Shown here piece by piece: positions 9,570-18,333 of a stretch of DNA of 47,611 bases. Below the pieces are notes generated by a model that saw nothing but the letters and a program-made list of their open reading frames with translations, searched no databases and was not told the origin of the DNA. Source of the DNA: an uncultured Desulfovibrio sp. GTDB taxonomy: Bacteria > Desulfobacterota > Desulfovibrionia > Desulfovibrionales > Desulfovibrionaceae. The translations under genes were made by a program, and so were the position numbers. Position 1 is the first letter of the stretch. The number at the start of each line of letters is the position of its first letter. The stretch covers positions 1-47,611 of the forward strand of contig NZ_CAJUBO010000022.1 in assembly GCF_910584445.1 (NCBI RefSeq), read 5' to 3'.

Positions 9570-10520
9570 TTCGTTGTAGATGGTGAGATACAGATCGCCC
9601 TGCCAGGGACCGACGCGCTTGCCGAGTCCCCGGAGCCGCACCGGCTTGCCCACCGCAAAATCCGGCGGCAGGGTCACTTCCACCGTATGCAGTTCGTCGG
9701 AAAGGCCGCGCCGTATCTGGAGGCGGATGCGTCTGCCGGGCGCCAGGTGGGCGGCGGGCAGGCGCAGGCTCTGTTCCTCATCGATCTGGCGCCTGAGCCA
9801 GTCCTTGACGACGCCCTTGACGCCCTTGCTCAGGTCGAGGTTCCAGTTGGACGTGCCCCAGGCGATGTTGCCCTGGTGGAGTCTGGTGTTCTTCCTGGTG
9901 GGGGGCGTTTCCTTGCGCGGCGGCGGCTCCTTGCGGGGCCTTGGCCCGGCGGGGCGGGGGCGTTCCTCCTCCGGCGAAGGGCGCGGGCCGGCCTGCTGGC
10001 GGTTGAGTTCGCTGTAAATGTCCTCAAAAACGCGGCGCGCGAAGGGGTCATTGAGCAGGTCGCGCAGGACGTCCTGCTCGGCATAGGCTTTTTGCGCCCG
10101 TTCCTCTTCACGGGTGGTCTGGCCGCTCTGCGCCTGTTGCGCGCCGGTTGCCGCGCCGTCCGGCCGCCGGGTCTGTCCGGCGTCTCCCGGCGTCTCCCGG
10201 CTGTCGGCCGTTTCCGTGGCATGCGCGCCTGATGCGGCGCCTGCATCCGCCGTGTCCGCCGTCGTCGTTTTTTCCGCTTCGGCAGCGGCCGCGCGTTTTG
10301 CGTCCTCGGCGGGCTTGAGCAGGGCCGTAAGCGCCACATAGGCTTCGTTGAGGATCTGGAACTGACGCCCGGCCTCGGGGTTGCCGGGATTGAGGTCCGG
10401 GTGCAGTTCAAAGGCGCGCCGCCGGTAGGCGCGTTTGACAGCCTGGAGGTCCGCGCCTTTTTCCAGGCGCAGGACTTCGTAGCATTCCTTGAGCGAGATC
10501 TGTCGGGATGGACGGCGCAT
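9567..10520 (-). CDS. DnaJ-like co-chaperone (J domain plus C-terminal beta-sandwich)
   Basis: 317 residues. The J domain occupies about residues 8-65 (ECYEVLRLEKGADLQAVKRA, then FELHPDLNPG with the HPD motif needed to stimulate Hsp70). A long low-complexity Ala/Thr/Glu linker follows (about residues 75-145), then a helical segment and a Pro/Arg-rich stretch. The last 100 residues resemble a DnaJ C-terminal substrate-binding domain (APGRRIRLQIRRGLSDELHT ... VGKPVRLRGLGKRVGPWQGDLYLTI). No zinc-finger CxxCxGxG repeats, so this is a CbpA-like or type III J protein and not DnaJ itself. It lies next to groESL, but on the other strand. Confidence 0.88.
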   Translation of the reverse strand: MRRPSRQISLKECYEVLRLEKGADLQAVKRAYRRRAFELHPDLNPGNPEAGRQFQILNEAYVALTALLKPAEDAKRAAAAEAEKTTTADTADAGAASGAHATETADSRETPGDAGQTRRPDGAATGAQQAQSGQTTREEERAQKAYAEQDVLRDLLNDPFARRVFEDIYSELNRQQAGPRPSPEEERPRPAGPRPRKEPPPRKETPPTRKNTRLHQGNIAWGTSNWNLDLSKGVKGVVKDWLRRQIDEEQSLRLPAAHLAPGRRIRLQIRRGLSDELHTVEVTLPPDFAVGKPVRLRGLGKRVGPWQGDLYLTIYNE

Positions 10521-10553
10521 GGCGGTCAGCGGTTTGCGTGGTGCCGGAAACTG

Positions 10554-11006
10554 TCAGGGGAGCACAAGGGCGTTGGCCTCGTGGCGCGGGTCGCTCGCCC
10601 TGAGTCCGTGTTCCTCCAGATAGGCCCGCCCGGCGCGCGCGAAGTCGGCATGCGTCGCCTCAGGGGCGATGCCCGGGCAGAAGTCCTTGGCGAGAGCGAG
10701 GCTCACAGGGTCTTCGATATTGCCGCGAAAAAACGGCCAGGCGCGGCAGATGGAGGGTTTGCCTTCATGGACGGCACAGCCTGCGCCCTCACGGAAAAAG
10801 ATGCAACGCCCGTCCTCTCCGCTGCGGATCTTGAGTTTGCCGCGCGCCATTTCTCCGTAGCGTTCGGCCACGGTTTCCGGCGCGAGCTTCAGAAAGGCCG
10901 CCAGCCGCTCCAGATCCGACGGGCTGACGACGATGCCGCCGCGCCCTTCACAGCAGTGGCCGCATTTGCGGCAGTGGAAAAGCGATTCCGCGTCAGGTCC
11001 CGGCAT
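10554..11006 (-). CDS. YkgJ-type cysteine-cluster protein
   Basis: 150 residues from the ATG at 11006 (GAGAGGTG upstream); a longer reading to 11090 has no ribosome site. Conserved cysteines appear as FHCRKCGHCCEGRGGI near the start, then GRCIFFREGAGCAVHEGKPSICRAWPF and FCPG, the arrangement of the YkgJ/UPF0153 family that is thought to bind metal (Zn or Fe-S). Biochemical role is unknown. It sits 33 bases upstream of the DnaJ-like gene on the same strand and is probably cotranscribed with it. It is divergent from the transporter gene at 11216. Confidence 0.85.
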   Translation of the reverse strand: MPGPDAESLFHCRKCGHCCEGRGGIVVSPSDLERLAAFLKLAPETVAERYGEMARGKLKIRSGEDGRCIFFREGAGCAVHEGKPSICRAWPFFRGNIEDPVSLALAKDFCPGIAPEATHADFARAGRAYLEEHGLRASDPRHEANALVLP

Positions 11007-11215
11007 GGCGCACCTCTCTGGGGAGCGGGCAGGGCCGGAACGGCCGGAGGCCCGCGACTCGGGCGAGTCTAGCCATGTCTTGCAAAACATACAAGCCCGC
11101 GCGCCGGCATTGGGCGAAATTGACCGTTGCGCTCCTCATCTGTACCATGGCAGACCCGGAGCGGCGCAGTGCCCGAAATGGGCTTCGCCATGAACCTGCT
11201 CCAGGCGGAGGCGGC

Positions 11216-12274
11216 ATGAACAGGGGCTTCGGCGCCCGCTTTTTCGCGCTTGTGGAGGAGATGGCGCCCGCCAACTTCGCCATGGTCATGTCCACGGGCA
11301 TCATTTCCGTGGCCTTGCGTATCCTTGGCTGCCGGTGGGGGTCCGTCCTGCTCTACGGCGTGAATCTGGGCATGTATGCGCTCCTCTGGGTCCTGCTCCT
11401 GCTCAGGCTCGTCCGCTCTCCGGGCCGCGTGGTCAGGGACTTCACCAGCCATGCGCGGGGACCGGGCTTTCTCACCATCGTGGCGGGAACCTGCATCCTC
11501 GGCACGCAATCGGCCGTCCTGGTGGAAAACTTCGCGGCGGCGGCGTGGCTGTTCTGGTTTGGCGCGGCGTGCTGGGCCTTCATCCTCTGGGGCGTCTTTC
11601 TCGCCATTTTCACGGGCAGCAACAAGCCTTCCCTGGCGGGCGGCATCAACGGCGCCTGGCTGGTCGCCACGGTGAGCACCCAGTCGCTGGTCATTCTCGG
11701 CGCGACCCTCGCCGCGCCGCTGGGCTGGGATGCGGAACTCTCCTGGTTCTGCCTCTGTGCCCTCTTCATGCTGGGGATCGTGCTCTATATTTTTGTCATC
11801 ACGGGCATTTTTCACCGCTTCTGCTTTGCGGACATGGAGGCCGGAGAGCTGGACCCGGCCTACTGGATCAACGCGAGCGCGGCCGCCATCACCACCCTTG
11901 CCGGGGCCACGCTCATGCTCAAGGCCGGGTCCTCGCCCCTGCTCGGGCGCCTGCTGCCCTACATCACGGGCGTGACCCTGCTTGCCTGGGCCACGGCATC
12001 CTGGTGGGTCCCCATGCTCATCCTGCTGGGCATCTGGCGGCATGGCGTGAAAAAATACCCCTTCATCTATACGCCCGCCTACTGGGGCATGGTCTTTCCC
12101 CTGGGCATGTACACCGCCTGCACGGCGGCGCTTTCCCTGGCCTATGACCTCGCGCCCCTCATGTCTGTGTCCCGGGTGTTCATCGTGCCGGCGCTGGCGG
12201 CCTGGGGGATAACGCTGACGGGCATGCTCCTCTCGCGCGGGCGGGCGTTGCTGGCGGGAACGGCGCGGGGCTGA
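11216..12274 (+). CDS. TDT/SLAC1-family transporter (TehA-like)
   Basis: 352 residues from the ATG at 11216 (GGCGGAGGCGGC upstream; a longer frame from 11075 overlaps the divergent gene). About ten hydrophobic helices, starting after FALVEEMAPANFAMVMSTGI, the typical opening of the TDT (tellurite-resistance/dicarboxylate transporter) family that includes TehA, Mae1 and plant SLAC1 channels. Other segments include WLFWFGAACWAFILWGVF and YTPAYWGMVFPLGMYTACTA, the conserved C-terminal block with W-x-VFPLGMY. Substrate (sulfite, chloride, dicarboxylate or tellurite-related) cannot be settled by sequence. Sulfite export would suit a sulfate reducer but this is only a guess. Confidence 0.87.
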   Translation: MNRGFGARFFALVEEMAPANFAMVMSTGIISVALRILGCRWGSVLLYGVNLGMYALLWVLLLLRLVRSPGRVVRDFTSHARGPGFLTIVAGTCILGTQSAVLVENFAAAAWLFWFGAACWAFILWGVFLAIFTGSNKPSLAGGINGAWLVATVSTQSLVILGATLAAPLGWDAELSWFCLCALFMLGIVLYIFVITGIFHRFCFADMEAGELDPAYWINASAAAITTLAGATLMLKAGSSPLLGRLLPYITGVTLLAWATASWWVPMLILLGIWRHGVKKYPFIYTPAYWGMVFPLGMYTACTAALSLAYDLAPLMSVSRVFIVPALAAWGITLTGMLLSRGRALLAGTARG

Positions 12275-12290
12275 ACCGGGCCGGATGCGG

Positions 12291-12328
12291 AAAACCCCGC
12301 CGCCCGTTGCTCATGCGGGGCGGCGGGG
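12291..12328 (-). terminator. glnA terminator
   Basis: Arms CCCCGCCGCCC (12295-12305) and GGGCGGCGGGG (12318-12328) form an 11-bp stem; on the minus strand TTTT follows. It lies between the convergent transporter gene and glnA. Confidence 0.75.
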
Positions 12329-12341
12329 CCGGAAAGAAGGC

Positions 12342-12358
12342 TGTACCAAACCGTTCTA
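12342..12358 (-). repeat. Stop-codon-overlapping repeat, copy 2 (partial)
   Basis: On the minus strand TAGAACGGTTTGGTACA begins with the stop codon of glnA and matches the left half of the family found after four other genes. Confidence 0.55.
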
Positions 12359-14548
12359 CTTGCCGAACAGGATCTCCTGATAATTGGGGAGCGCCCAAAG
12401 GTCATCGGCCACGAGGGTCTCCAGCGTGTCCGCGTGGCCGCGCACCTCGAGCATGAGCGGCAGCACCTCATCGCAGTACCGGCGCGCCGCCTCCAGCCCC
12501 TCGCCCGTTTCGCCGCAGGCGGCAAGGCTGGTTTCCAGCCGGGCCGTGGCGTCCTGGAGCCGCCGCAGGCCGGAGGTCACCTCTTCAAGGGTGGTCGTGC
12601 GGATCTCGAGTCCGATGTCGCGCATATGGGCCGCCGTGGCCGCCAGCTCCCCCTGATAGCGCATGGCCGCGGGAAAGATGATGGTCCTTGCCATGCGGAT
12701 GACCAGATTGGCCTCGGTGCGTACGGTCTTGCAATACTGCTCGAGATAGATCTCCTGCCGGGCGCGGAGTTCGTCGCGCGTGAGCACGCCTGCCCGTTCG
12801 TAGATCTCCACCACCTGCGGGCTGGTGATCTCGGGGATGGCGTCCGGCGTGGTACGCAGGTCGGGCAGGCCGCGCCGGCGCGCTTCCTGATGCCAGACTT
12901 CGGAATAGCCGTCGCCGTTGAAGATGACGGCGCTGTGCTCCTCCATCACATGGGTGATGAAGGATTCCACGGCGACATTGAAGTCCGCCCCGGCGGCCGT
13001 CTCCCGTTCCAGCCAGTCGGCGGCGAAGCCGAGGGAATCGGCCATCATGACGTTGAGCGCCGTGATGGAGCCGGCGGCCGACTGCCCGGAGCCAACGGCC
13101 CGGAACTCAAAGCGGTTGCCGGTGAAGGCCACAGGGCTGGTGCGGTTGCGGTCGCCTGGGTCCGTGGGCAGGGGCGGCAGGGTATCCACGCCCACATTCA
13201 TGATGCGGCCCTTGCGGCCATTGGCCGCGTCCTCGGCCCGGCCCGCGCGGAACGCCTCGAAAACCTCGGTGAGCTGGTCCCCCAGGAAGATGGACATGAT
13301 GGCCGGCGGCGCCTCGTGCGCGCCCAGGCGGTGATCGTTGCTGGCGCTGGCGACCGTGGCCCGCAAAAGGCCGCCGAACTTGTGCACGGCGCGGATCATG
13401 GCCGCGCAGAACACCAGAAATTTGGCATTGGCGTGCGGCGTTTCGCCCGGGTCGAACAGGCTGCCCAGCTCGCTGTTGCCGAGGGAATAGTTGACGTGCT
13501 TGCCCGAGCCGTTGACCCCGCTGAAGGGTTTTTCGTGGAGCAGGCACTTGAGTCCGTAGCGCTTGGCAACGTTGCGCAGCGTGGACATGATGATGTGGTT
13601 GTGGTCCACGGCAAGATTGCTCGGCTCGTACAGCGGCGCGATCTCGTACTGACTGGGGGCCGCCTCGTTGTGGCGCGTCCGCACGGGCACGCCAAGCTTG
13701 TACAGCTCCCGCTCCACCTCCATCATGCAGGAAAGGACGCGCTGGGGGATGACGCCGAAATACTGGTCGCTGAATTCCTGTCCCTTGGCGGGCCGCGCGC
13801 CGAACAGGGACCGTCCGGCGATCTGGATGTCCGGCCGGGCGAAGTTGAAGTTGTGGTCGATCAGGAAATATTCCTGCTCCAGCCCGGCATAGGAGAGCAC
13901 GGGCAGGTCCGTGTGCACGCCGAAGAGGGCGAGCAGGCGCTGCGCCTCGCGGTTGACGGCCTGGTTGGAGCGCAGCAGCGGCGTCTTCTTGTCCAGCGCG
14001 ACACCTGTCCAGGAAAGGAACATGGTGGGGATGCACAGGAAGGTGCCGTTGGGGTTTTCCATGATATAGGCCGGGCTTGTCACGTCCCAGGCCGTATAGC
14101 CGCGCGCCTCGAAGGTGGAGCGCAGCCCCCCGGAGGGGAAGGAGGAGGCGTCCGGTTCGCCCCTGATGAGCATGGAGCCGGAAAATTCGGCGATGACGCC
14201 GCCGGAGCCGTCCGGCATGAGGAAGCTGTCGTGCTTTTCGGCGGTCTGGCCCGTCAGGGGGTAGAAGATGTGGGTGAAGTGCGTGGCCCCTTTTTCAATG
14301 GCCCAGTCCTTCATGACCGCGGCCACCGTGTCCGCGATGGAGGGGTCCATGCGTTCGCCGAAGGCGATGGTCTTGTGGAGCGAACGGTAGACTTCCTTGG
14401 GCAGGCGTTCGCGCATGACCCGGTCATTGAACACATTGCAGCCGAAAATGTCCGTGGGCCGCGTGTCCGCAAAGTTCAGGGGCGCCACGTCCGGCTTGTA
14501 GGTGGTGATGGCCTGGATGGCGCTGTGGCGTCCGGTATTGCTGCTCAT
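12356..14548 (-). CDS. glnN: Type III glutamine synthetase (GlnN)
   Basis: 730 residues, the length of GSIII and much longer than GSI (about 470). Recognisable blocks: FGCNVFNDRVMRERLPKEVY near the start, LSYAGLEQEYFLID, ARPAKGQEFSDQYFG, RHNEAAPSQYEIAPL, KPFSGVNGSGKHVNYSLG, SNDHRLGAHEAPPAIMSIFL and the C-terminal RYCDEVLPLMLEVRGHADTLE. It makes glutamine from glutamate, ammonia and ATP in the cytoplasm, as a dodecamer. The start at 14548 has GGAAAG; an extension to 14629 lacks one. The leader (14549-14845) carries a long perfect hairpin and repeat copy B, so attenuation is possible. No GSI or PII gene is nearby. Confidence 0.95.
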   Translation of the reverse strand: MSSNTGRHSAIQAITTYKPDVAPLNFADTRPTDIFGCNVFNDRVMRERLPKEVYRSLHKTIAFGERMDPSIADTVAAVMKDWAIEKGATHFTHIFYPLTGQTAEKHDSFLMPDGSGGVIAEFSGSMLIRGEPDASSFPSGGLRSTFEARGYTAWDVTSPAYIMENPNGTFLCIPTMFLSWTGVALDKKTPLLRSNQAVNREAQRLLALFGVHTDLPVLSYAGLEQEYFLIDHNFNFARPDIQIAGRSLFGARPAKGQEFSDQYFGVIPQRVLSCMMEVERELYKLGVPVRTRHNEAAPSQYEIAPLYEPSNLAVDHNHIIMSTLRNVAKRYGLKCLLHEKPFSGVNGSGKHVNYSLGNSELGSLFDPGETPHANAKFLVFCAAMIRAVHKFGGLLRATVASASNDHRLGAHEAPPAIMSIFLGDQLTEVFEAFRAGRAEDAANGRKGRIMNVGVDTLPPLPTDPGDRNRTSPVAFTGNRFEFRAVGSGQSAAGSITALNVMMADSLGFAADWLERETAAGADFNVAVESFITHVMEEHSAVIFNGDGYSEVWHQEARRRGLPDLRTTPDAIPEITSPQVVEIYERAGVLTRDELRARQEIYLEQYCKTVRTEANLVIRMARTIIFPAAMRYQGELAATAAHMRDIGLEIRTTTLEEVTSGLRRLQDATARLETSLAACGETGEGLEAARRYCDEVLPLMLEVRGHADTLETLVADDLWALPNYQEILFGK

Positions 14549-14657
14549 GGGCTTTCCGTATGGCTTTGTTATTCTTTTGAGTTGGTGGTATGCCTGTGCT
14601 GTGTGGGTACTGCCGAAATTCTCCGTCAAAAACAGCTCCTCCGGCGCTGGCTGCGTC

Positions 14658-14714
14658 AGAGAAAAATTTTCTTGGTCGAGTACCTGAGTACACTCCCCGC
14701 GAAAATTTTTCTCT
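14658..14714. repeat. Perfect 14-bp inverted repeat in the glnN leader
   Basis: AGAGAAAAATTTTC (14658-14671) is exactly complementary in reverse to GAAAATTTTTCTCT (14701-14714), with a 29-base loop that contains GTAC twice. It lies 110 bases upstream of the glnN start and at the edge of dispersed repeat copy B. Confidence 0.8.
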
Positions 14715-14805
14715 TCCTTGCCAGCCCCGAAGGATCTTATTTTTTAGGATTCTTCCGGCACCAGCATCCGTCTGTCGCTCCGCTCCAGACGGAATCTGGA
14801 ATATC
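14695..14805. repeat. Dispersed intergenic repeat, copy B
   Basis: Starts CCCCGCGAAAATTTTTCTCT and ends with CATCCGTCTGTCGCTCCGCT, CAGACGG. Matches copy A at 7010-7130. The 3' part contains CCGTC and GACGG, a small hairpin. Confidence 0.6.
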
Positions 14806-14845
14806 CATCAATCGCATTGTATAATATACTCTTCCGTATCCGCGC

Positions 14846-15268
14846 TTATTTCTTGTCGAGGATCTCGATCTCGAAGGTGAGTTCCTTGCCCGCCAGGGGG
14901 TGGTTGGCGTCAAGGGTGATCTCGTCCGGACCCACTTCGGTGATGGTCACGTCCATCTGCCCCTGCTCGTTGGAGAGCTGGAGGGGGGTGCCCACTTCCA
15001 GCGGAATGTGCGGCGGCACCTGGGCGCGGCTCACGGTAAAGACCAGCTCGGGGTCGGCCTCGCCATAGGCCTCGGCCGGGGGAATGGTCACGGTGACGGT
15101 CTCTCCCGGTTCGTGGCCGGCCACCGCCGCCTCGAAACCGGGGATGAGCGCGCCTGTGCCGAGTGTGAATTCCAGCGGTTCCCGGTCCTTGGAAGAGTCG
15201 AACACCGTGCCGTCGGACAGGGTGCCTGTATAGTGGACGCGAATGGTGTCGCCGTTCTTGATGGGCAT
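14846..15268 (-). CDS. FKBP-type (SlyD-like) peptidyl-prolyl isomerase
   Basis: 140 residues. The FKBP core is split: MPIKNGDTIRVHYTGTLSDG ... FDSSKDREPLEFTLGTGALIPGFEAAVAG, then an inserted IF domain (PPAEAYGEADPELVFTVSRA to GPDEITLDANHPLAGKELTF), then the last strand FEIEILDKK. This is the SlyD layout, with the NHPLAGK signature, but without the His-rich metal-binding tail of E. coli SlyD. It speeds prolyl isomerisation and acts as a chaperone in the cytoplasm. Ribosome site AAGGAG before ATG 15268. The 246-base region 15269-15514 upstream shows only short GC hairpins. Confidence 0.93.
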   Translation of the reverse strand: MPIKNGDTIRVHYTGTLSDGTVFDSSKDREPLEFTLGTGALIPGFEAAVAGHEPGETVTVTIPPAEAYGEADPELVFTVSRAQVPPHIPLEVGTPLQLSNEQGQMDVTITEVGPDEITLDANHPLAGKELTFEIEILDKK

Positions 15269-15514
15269 GTCAGCTCCTTGAAAGGTGGCGCTTCCTGCGC
15301 CAAGCGCGCGGCACGCTGCCGCGCGGCATTCCCCGCAAGGCGGGATCGTTCAGCCTTCAGGGTCCGTTCTTCCGGCCCGGCATGAGAAAAACATGCCGAC
15401 CGGCCCTTGTCAATGCGGCGCGCCGTCCGTCGGAAAGGCGGCATGCGCGCCGGAATGGTCCCGTTTTCAAGATATTTTCTAGACAAGTTGCCGTCGTCCG
15501 TCTAGACTCTGCGG

Positions 15515-17953
15515 ATGCAAGACATCCAGGCTTCTCTCGTCCTGACCCGGGGCGACCTCATGGAAATGGAGGGGCTGCTCTGTGCCGGTCTGGGCGCCTT
15601 TCTTTCCTTCACCGGCCATGCCCTCTATTTCCCCACCCGGGACGCGCCCCGGGAGCCGGAACTTCTGGGGGACGAGCGGCGCCTGCTCCTGCCCCTTGTC
15701 TGGCGGGGGGAGGGGCTTGGCATGCTCATGCTGCACGGGGTGCGCTGTCGCGAAACGCGGCGTCTTCTGCCGCATCTTCCGGCCATAACGGCGTTGTGCC
15801 TGGAAAATCTGGCGCGGGCCAGAGCCATGGAGCGCGACCCCGGCACGGACCTGATCACGGAGTCCGCCCTGCTGGCGCGCATGGAGGCGGAGGTGGAACT
15901 GCTGCGCGCCGTCATGCGTGACCCGGGCCGTTCCGCCAACCGTCCCGCGCCCCTGCACCGGTTTTGTCTGGGAATGGCCGTCCTGCGCTGGCGCGATGGC
16001 GAGGCCATGGCCCGCGCCCTGGGCCATGGCTTTTGTGAGGAGACGATGCGCGCGCTGGCCGGGGCCTGCATGGCGGGGCTTCCGTCGGACACGCGCGCCG
16101 GACGTCTCGGGCCTTGCGAGATAGGGCTGCTTTTTCCCGCAACCGGGCGCGGCGCCTGCCAGCGGCTCGCCAGGGAGGCGCTCGCGCGCATGGAGGGCGC
16201 GCGTGTGCGGGACCCGGTGACGGGCCTTGCGTCCAGGCCCCGGCTGTGCGCCGGGCACGCCCTGTATCCGCAGGATATGGCCGGTCCGGAACTTTCCCTT
16301 TCCATGTTCGACCAGGCGCGCAAACTCAGGGACAGGGCGCGGCTTGCCGCCGATGCCGCCGAGCGGGCGCTTGCGGGCGGTGCCGCGGAGGCCGTCATGC
16401 CCTTTGCGCGGATCCTCCGGGAAGGGGGCGTGGTGCTGGAATGTCCGGCCCTGGACAGGCTCAGGGTCAGTCTGGGGAAGGAGTCCAACGCCTGCGAAGG
16501 GCAGCGTTTCCATCTGCGGGGGCGCTCGCCGCAGGGGGGAGCGGGCGCGTTCAAGGGCGATATCGTCCTGCTTCGGGTGGACCGTGACGAGGCTCTGGCC
16601 GAGGTCCTCCACCTGGAGGACCCCACCGCGCCGCCGGAGGTGGGCGACCGCCTGCTGCTGGCGGCGGATCCGGAACTTCCGGCGCCTGAACAGGACGTCC
16701 TCCGGGAACCGGCAGGCGGACGCGCCAACGGGAAAGCTCCCGCGCCGGCAGCCCGCGCCGGGACAGAGATGCCCGGTTCTGGAGACAGAGCCGCCAGCCA
16801 CGGGGAGTTTCTGCGCCGCTTCGGCAGCGCGCGCGAGGCCTGCCGGAAGTTTACGCTGGTCATCGCCCGGTTTTCGCCTCGGGATGGCGCGTCCGTCGGG
16901 GATGCCGGGATGGATGCCTGGCTGAAGGAAGCTCCCCGGCTCCTGAAGGAAACGGCAGCGCGTCTCCAGGCGCCGTTTCCGGAATTGATTGGCCGCTATG
17001 GCAGCAACAGCCTCATTGTTTTTCATCCCCATGCCGCGGGGGAGGCCTGCCGCCCGCTCTATGCGGCCCTGTGCGCGGCGGCGCGCGAGGCCGGGCTTTC
17101 CGCCGCCGCCGGGCTTGCGGCATATCCCTTTCTGGAGTTCCGCAAGGACGAAAGCGAGTCCTGCGCGCTCAAGGCCCTGGAGTTCGCCCTGTTGCTGCCG
17201 GAATCGGCCCCCCGCGTGGGGCTGTGCGATTCCGTGGCCCTGAACATCAGTGCGGACAGGCGCTACAGCCTCGGAGACGCCTTTGGCGCCATGGAGGAAT
17301 ATCAGATGGCCCTGCTGGCCGATGGCCGCAATGCCATGGCGCGCAATTCCCTCGGGGTCTGTCTCGCGGCCATGGGCCGGGGCGCGGAAGCGCGGCGCCA
17401 GTTCCAGACGGCGCTCCGCCATGCCGCCGAACCGGCGCTTGCCGCCAAGATCTCCTATAATCTCGGGGCCGTCTGCCAGAATCTCGGCGATTTCCGGGCC
17501 GCGGCCCGCCACTACCGGCGCAGTGCCGCCATGGCGCCGGAATACCGCTATGTCTGGCTCAGGCTCGGTCGCCTGCATGAGCAGCGCGGCCGTCGTGGCG
17601 AAGCCCGGCGCTGTTACGAGCGCGCGGCCGCCCTGGAGGACGCCCGCCCCGGCACGTCCGGCACGGCCCGGCGTCAGCTGGCGCGGCTGGCCGCGCGTCA
17701 GCGCCGGGGGGCCGAGGCGCGGGAACTGCTCCACGATGCCCTGCTGCGGAACCCCGATGATGCCCAGGCCCTGCTCCAGCTGGCGGAACTCTATCTGGAC
17801 GGCGGTGAAGATCCCTCCATGGCGGAAATGCTCGCCCGCCGCAGCGTCCGTCTGTATGACCGGCCCGAGGCATGGCTGACCCTGGCGCGCGCCCTGCGGG
17901 CGCTGGACCGTGAGGCCGATGCGCGCCGCGCCGAAGCGAGGGCGTCGGTGTAG
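15515..17953 (+). CDS. Large TPR protein with degenerate nucleotide-cyclase-like domains
   Basis: 812 residues, cytoplasmic. The N-terminal half has segments shaped like GGDEF folds (GTDLITESALLARMEAEVEL and, at about residues 430-540, FTLVIARFSPRDGASV ... LIGRYGSNSLIVFHPHAAGE), but the catalytic GGDEF motif is missing in both, so any cyclase activity is unlikely. The C-terminal 250 residues carry at least five TPR helix pairs, including AMEEYQMALLADGRNAMARN, ISYNLGAVCQNLGDFRAAAR and PEYRYVWLRLGRLHEQRGRR. The ribosome site before ATG 15515 is poor. It ends 380 bases before mraZ and its stop codon is part of the TAGAGCGG repeat. A signalling scaffold near the division cluster is a guess. Confidence 0.75.
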   Translation: MQDIQASLVLTRGDLMEMEGLLCAGLGAFLSFTGHALYFPTRDAPREPELLGDERRLLLPLVWRGEGLGMLMLHGVRCRETRRLLPHLPAITALCLENLARARAMERDPGTDLITESALLARMEAEVELLRAVMRDPGRSANRPAPLHRFCLGMAVLRWRDGEAMARALGHGFCEETMRALAGACMAGLPSDTRAGRLGPCEIGLLFPATGRGACQRLAREALARMEGARVRDPVTGLASRPRLCAGHALYPQDMAGPELSLSMFDQARKLRDRARLAADAAERALAGGAAEAVMPFARILREGGVVLECPALDRLRVSLGKESNACEGQRFHLRGRSPQGGAGAFKGDIVLLRVDRDEALAEVLHLEDPTAPPEVGDRLLLAADPELPAPEQDVLREPAGGRANGKAPAPAARAGTEMPGSGDRAASHGEFLRRFGSAREACRKFTLVIARFSPRDGASVGDAGMDAWLKEAPRLLKETAARLQAPFPELIGRYGSNSLIVFHPHAAGEACRPLYAALCAAAREAGLSAAAGLAAYPFLEFRKDESESCALKALEFALLLPESAPRVGLCDSVALNISADRRYSLGDAFGAMEEYQMALLADGRNAMARNSLGVCLAAMGRGAEARRQFQTALRHAAEPALAAKISYNLGAVCQNLGDFRAAARHYRRSAAMAPEYRYVWLRLGRLHEQRGRRGEARRCYERAAALEDARPGTSGTARRQLARLAARQRRGAEARELLHDALLRNPDDAQALLQLAELYLDGGEDPSMAEMLARRSVRLYDRPEAWLTLARALRALDREADARRAEARASV

Positions 17954-18060
17954 AGCGGTTTGGTACGGAAAGTATCCAGGCCGTTCTGCCGCGGGCGGGA
18001 GCGGATTCTCGCGCCGCACTACGGCGGAACACCGCGCTTTTCCGCCAAAATTGCCTGACA
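17951..18060 (+). repeat. Stop-codon-overlapping palindromic repeat, copy 3 (long form)
   Basis: TAGAGCGGTTTGGTACGGAA starts at the TPR gene stop codon; the matching half ends GGCCGTTCT at 17987. Similarity to the copy after ftsZ continues for about 50 further bases (GGGCGGGAGCGG, then CGCACTACGGCGGAA). Confidence 0.7.
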
Positions 18061-18083
18061 GAGCCTGAAAAGACGCGCCGGCG

Positions 18084-18128
18084 CGCGGACGGGAGAGCAT
18101 TTGAACGGCAAATGCCCTCCCGTCCGCG
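18084..18128. repeat. Long GC-rich hairpin upstream of mraZ
   Basis: CGCGGACGGGAG-A-GCATTTG pairs with CAAATGC-C-CTCCCGTCCGCG around an AACGG loop: a 19-bp stem with one mismatch. No T-run follows, so it is a strong structure rather than a classic terminator. It separates the TPR gene from the mraZ promoter. Confidence 0.75.
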
Positions 18129-18264
18129 TATTCGGGCCGCGGTCTTTTGCGTCCGTTTCTCCCCTCTTCGCGGACCTCTGGTATCGGGTGGTTTTGCAAC
18201 CATCGAAAATCCCTATATAAATCGTCGTATTCCCGGGTGTTTGGATGTGGGCGCCACCCGCGCC

Positions 18265-18293
18265 TTGACAGCCCTCGGGGCATGGGGCATAAG
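18265..18293 (+). promoter_or_regulatory. Candidate mraZ promoter
   Basis: TTGACA (18265-18270), a 17-base spacer and CATAAG (18288-18293). The spacing is ideal and the -35 perfect; the -10 matches at 4 of 6 positions. It would drive the dcw operon. Confidence 0.55.
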
Positions 18294-18328
18294 TGGGAAA
18301 AAGTGGTGATTCCCGGTTAAAAAGTGGT
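18293..18328 (+). promoter_or_regulatory. mraZ: Candidate MraZ operator (GTGG repeats)
   Basis: Three direct GTGG(G/T) units at 18293, 18303 and 18324, each preceded by AA. MraZ is known to bind tandem TGGG-type repeats in front of its own gene and repress it. The units lie just downstream of the -10, where binding would block transcription. The first two are spaced by 10 bases, one helix turn. Confidence 0.5.
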
Positions 18329-18333
18329 AGATT

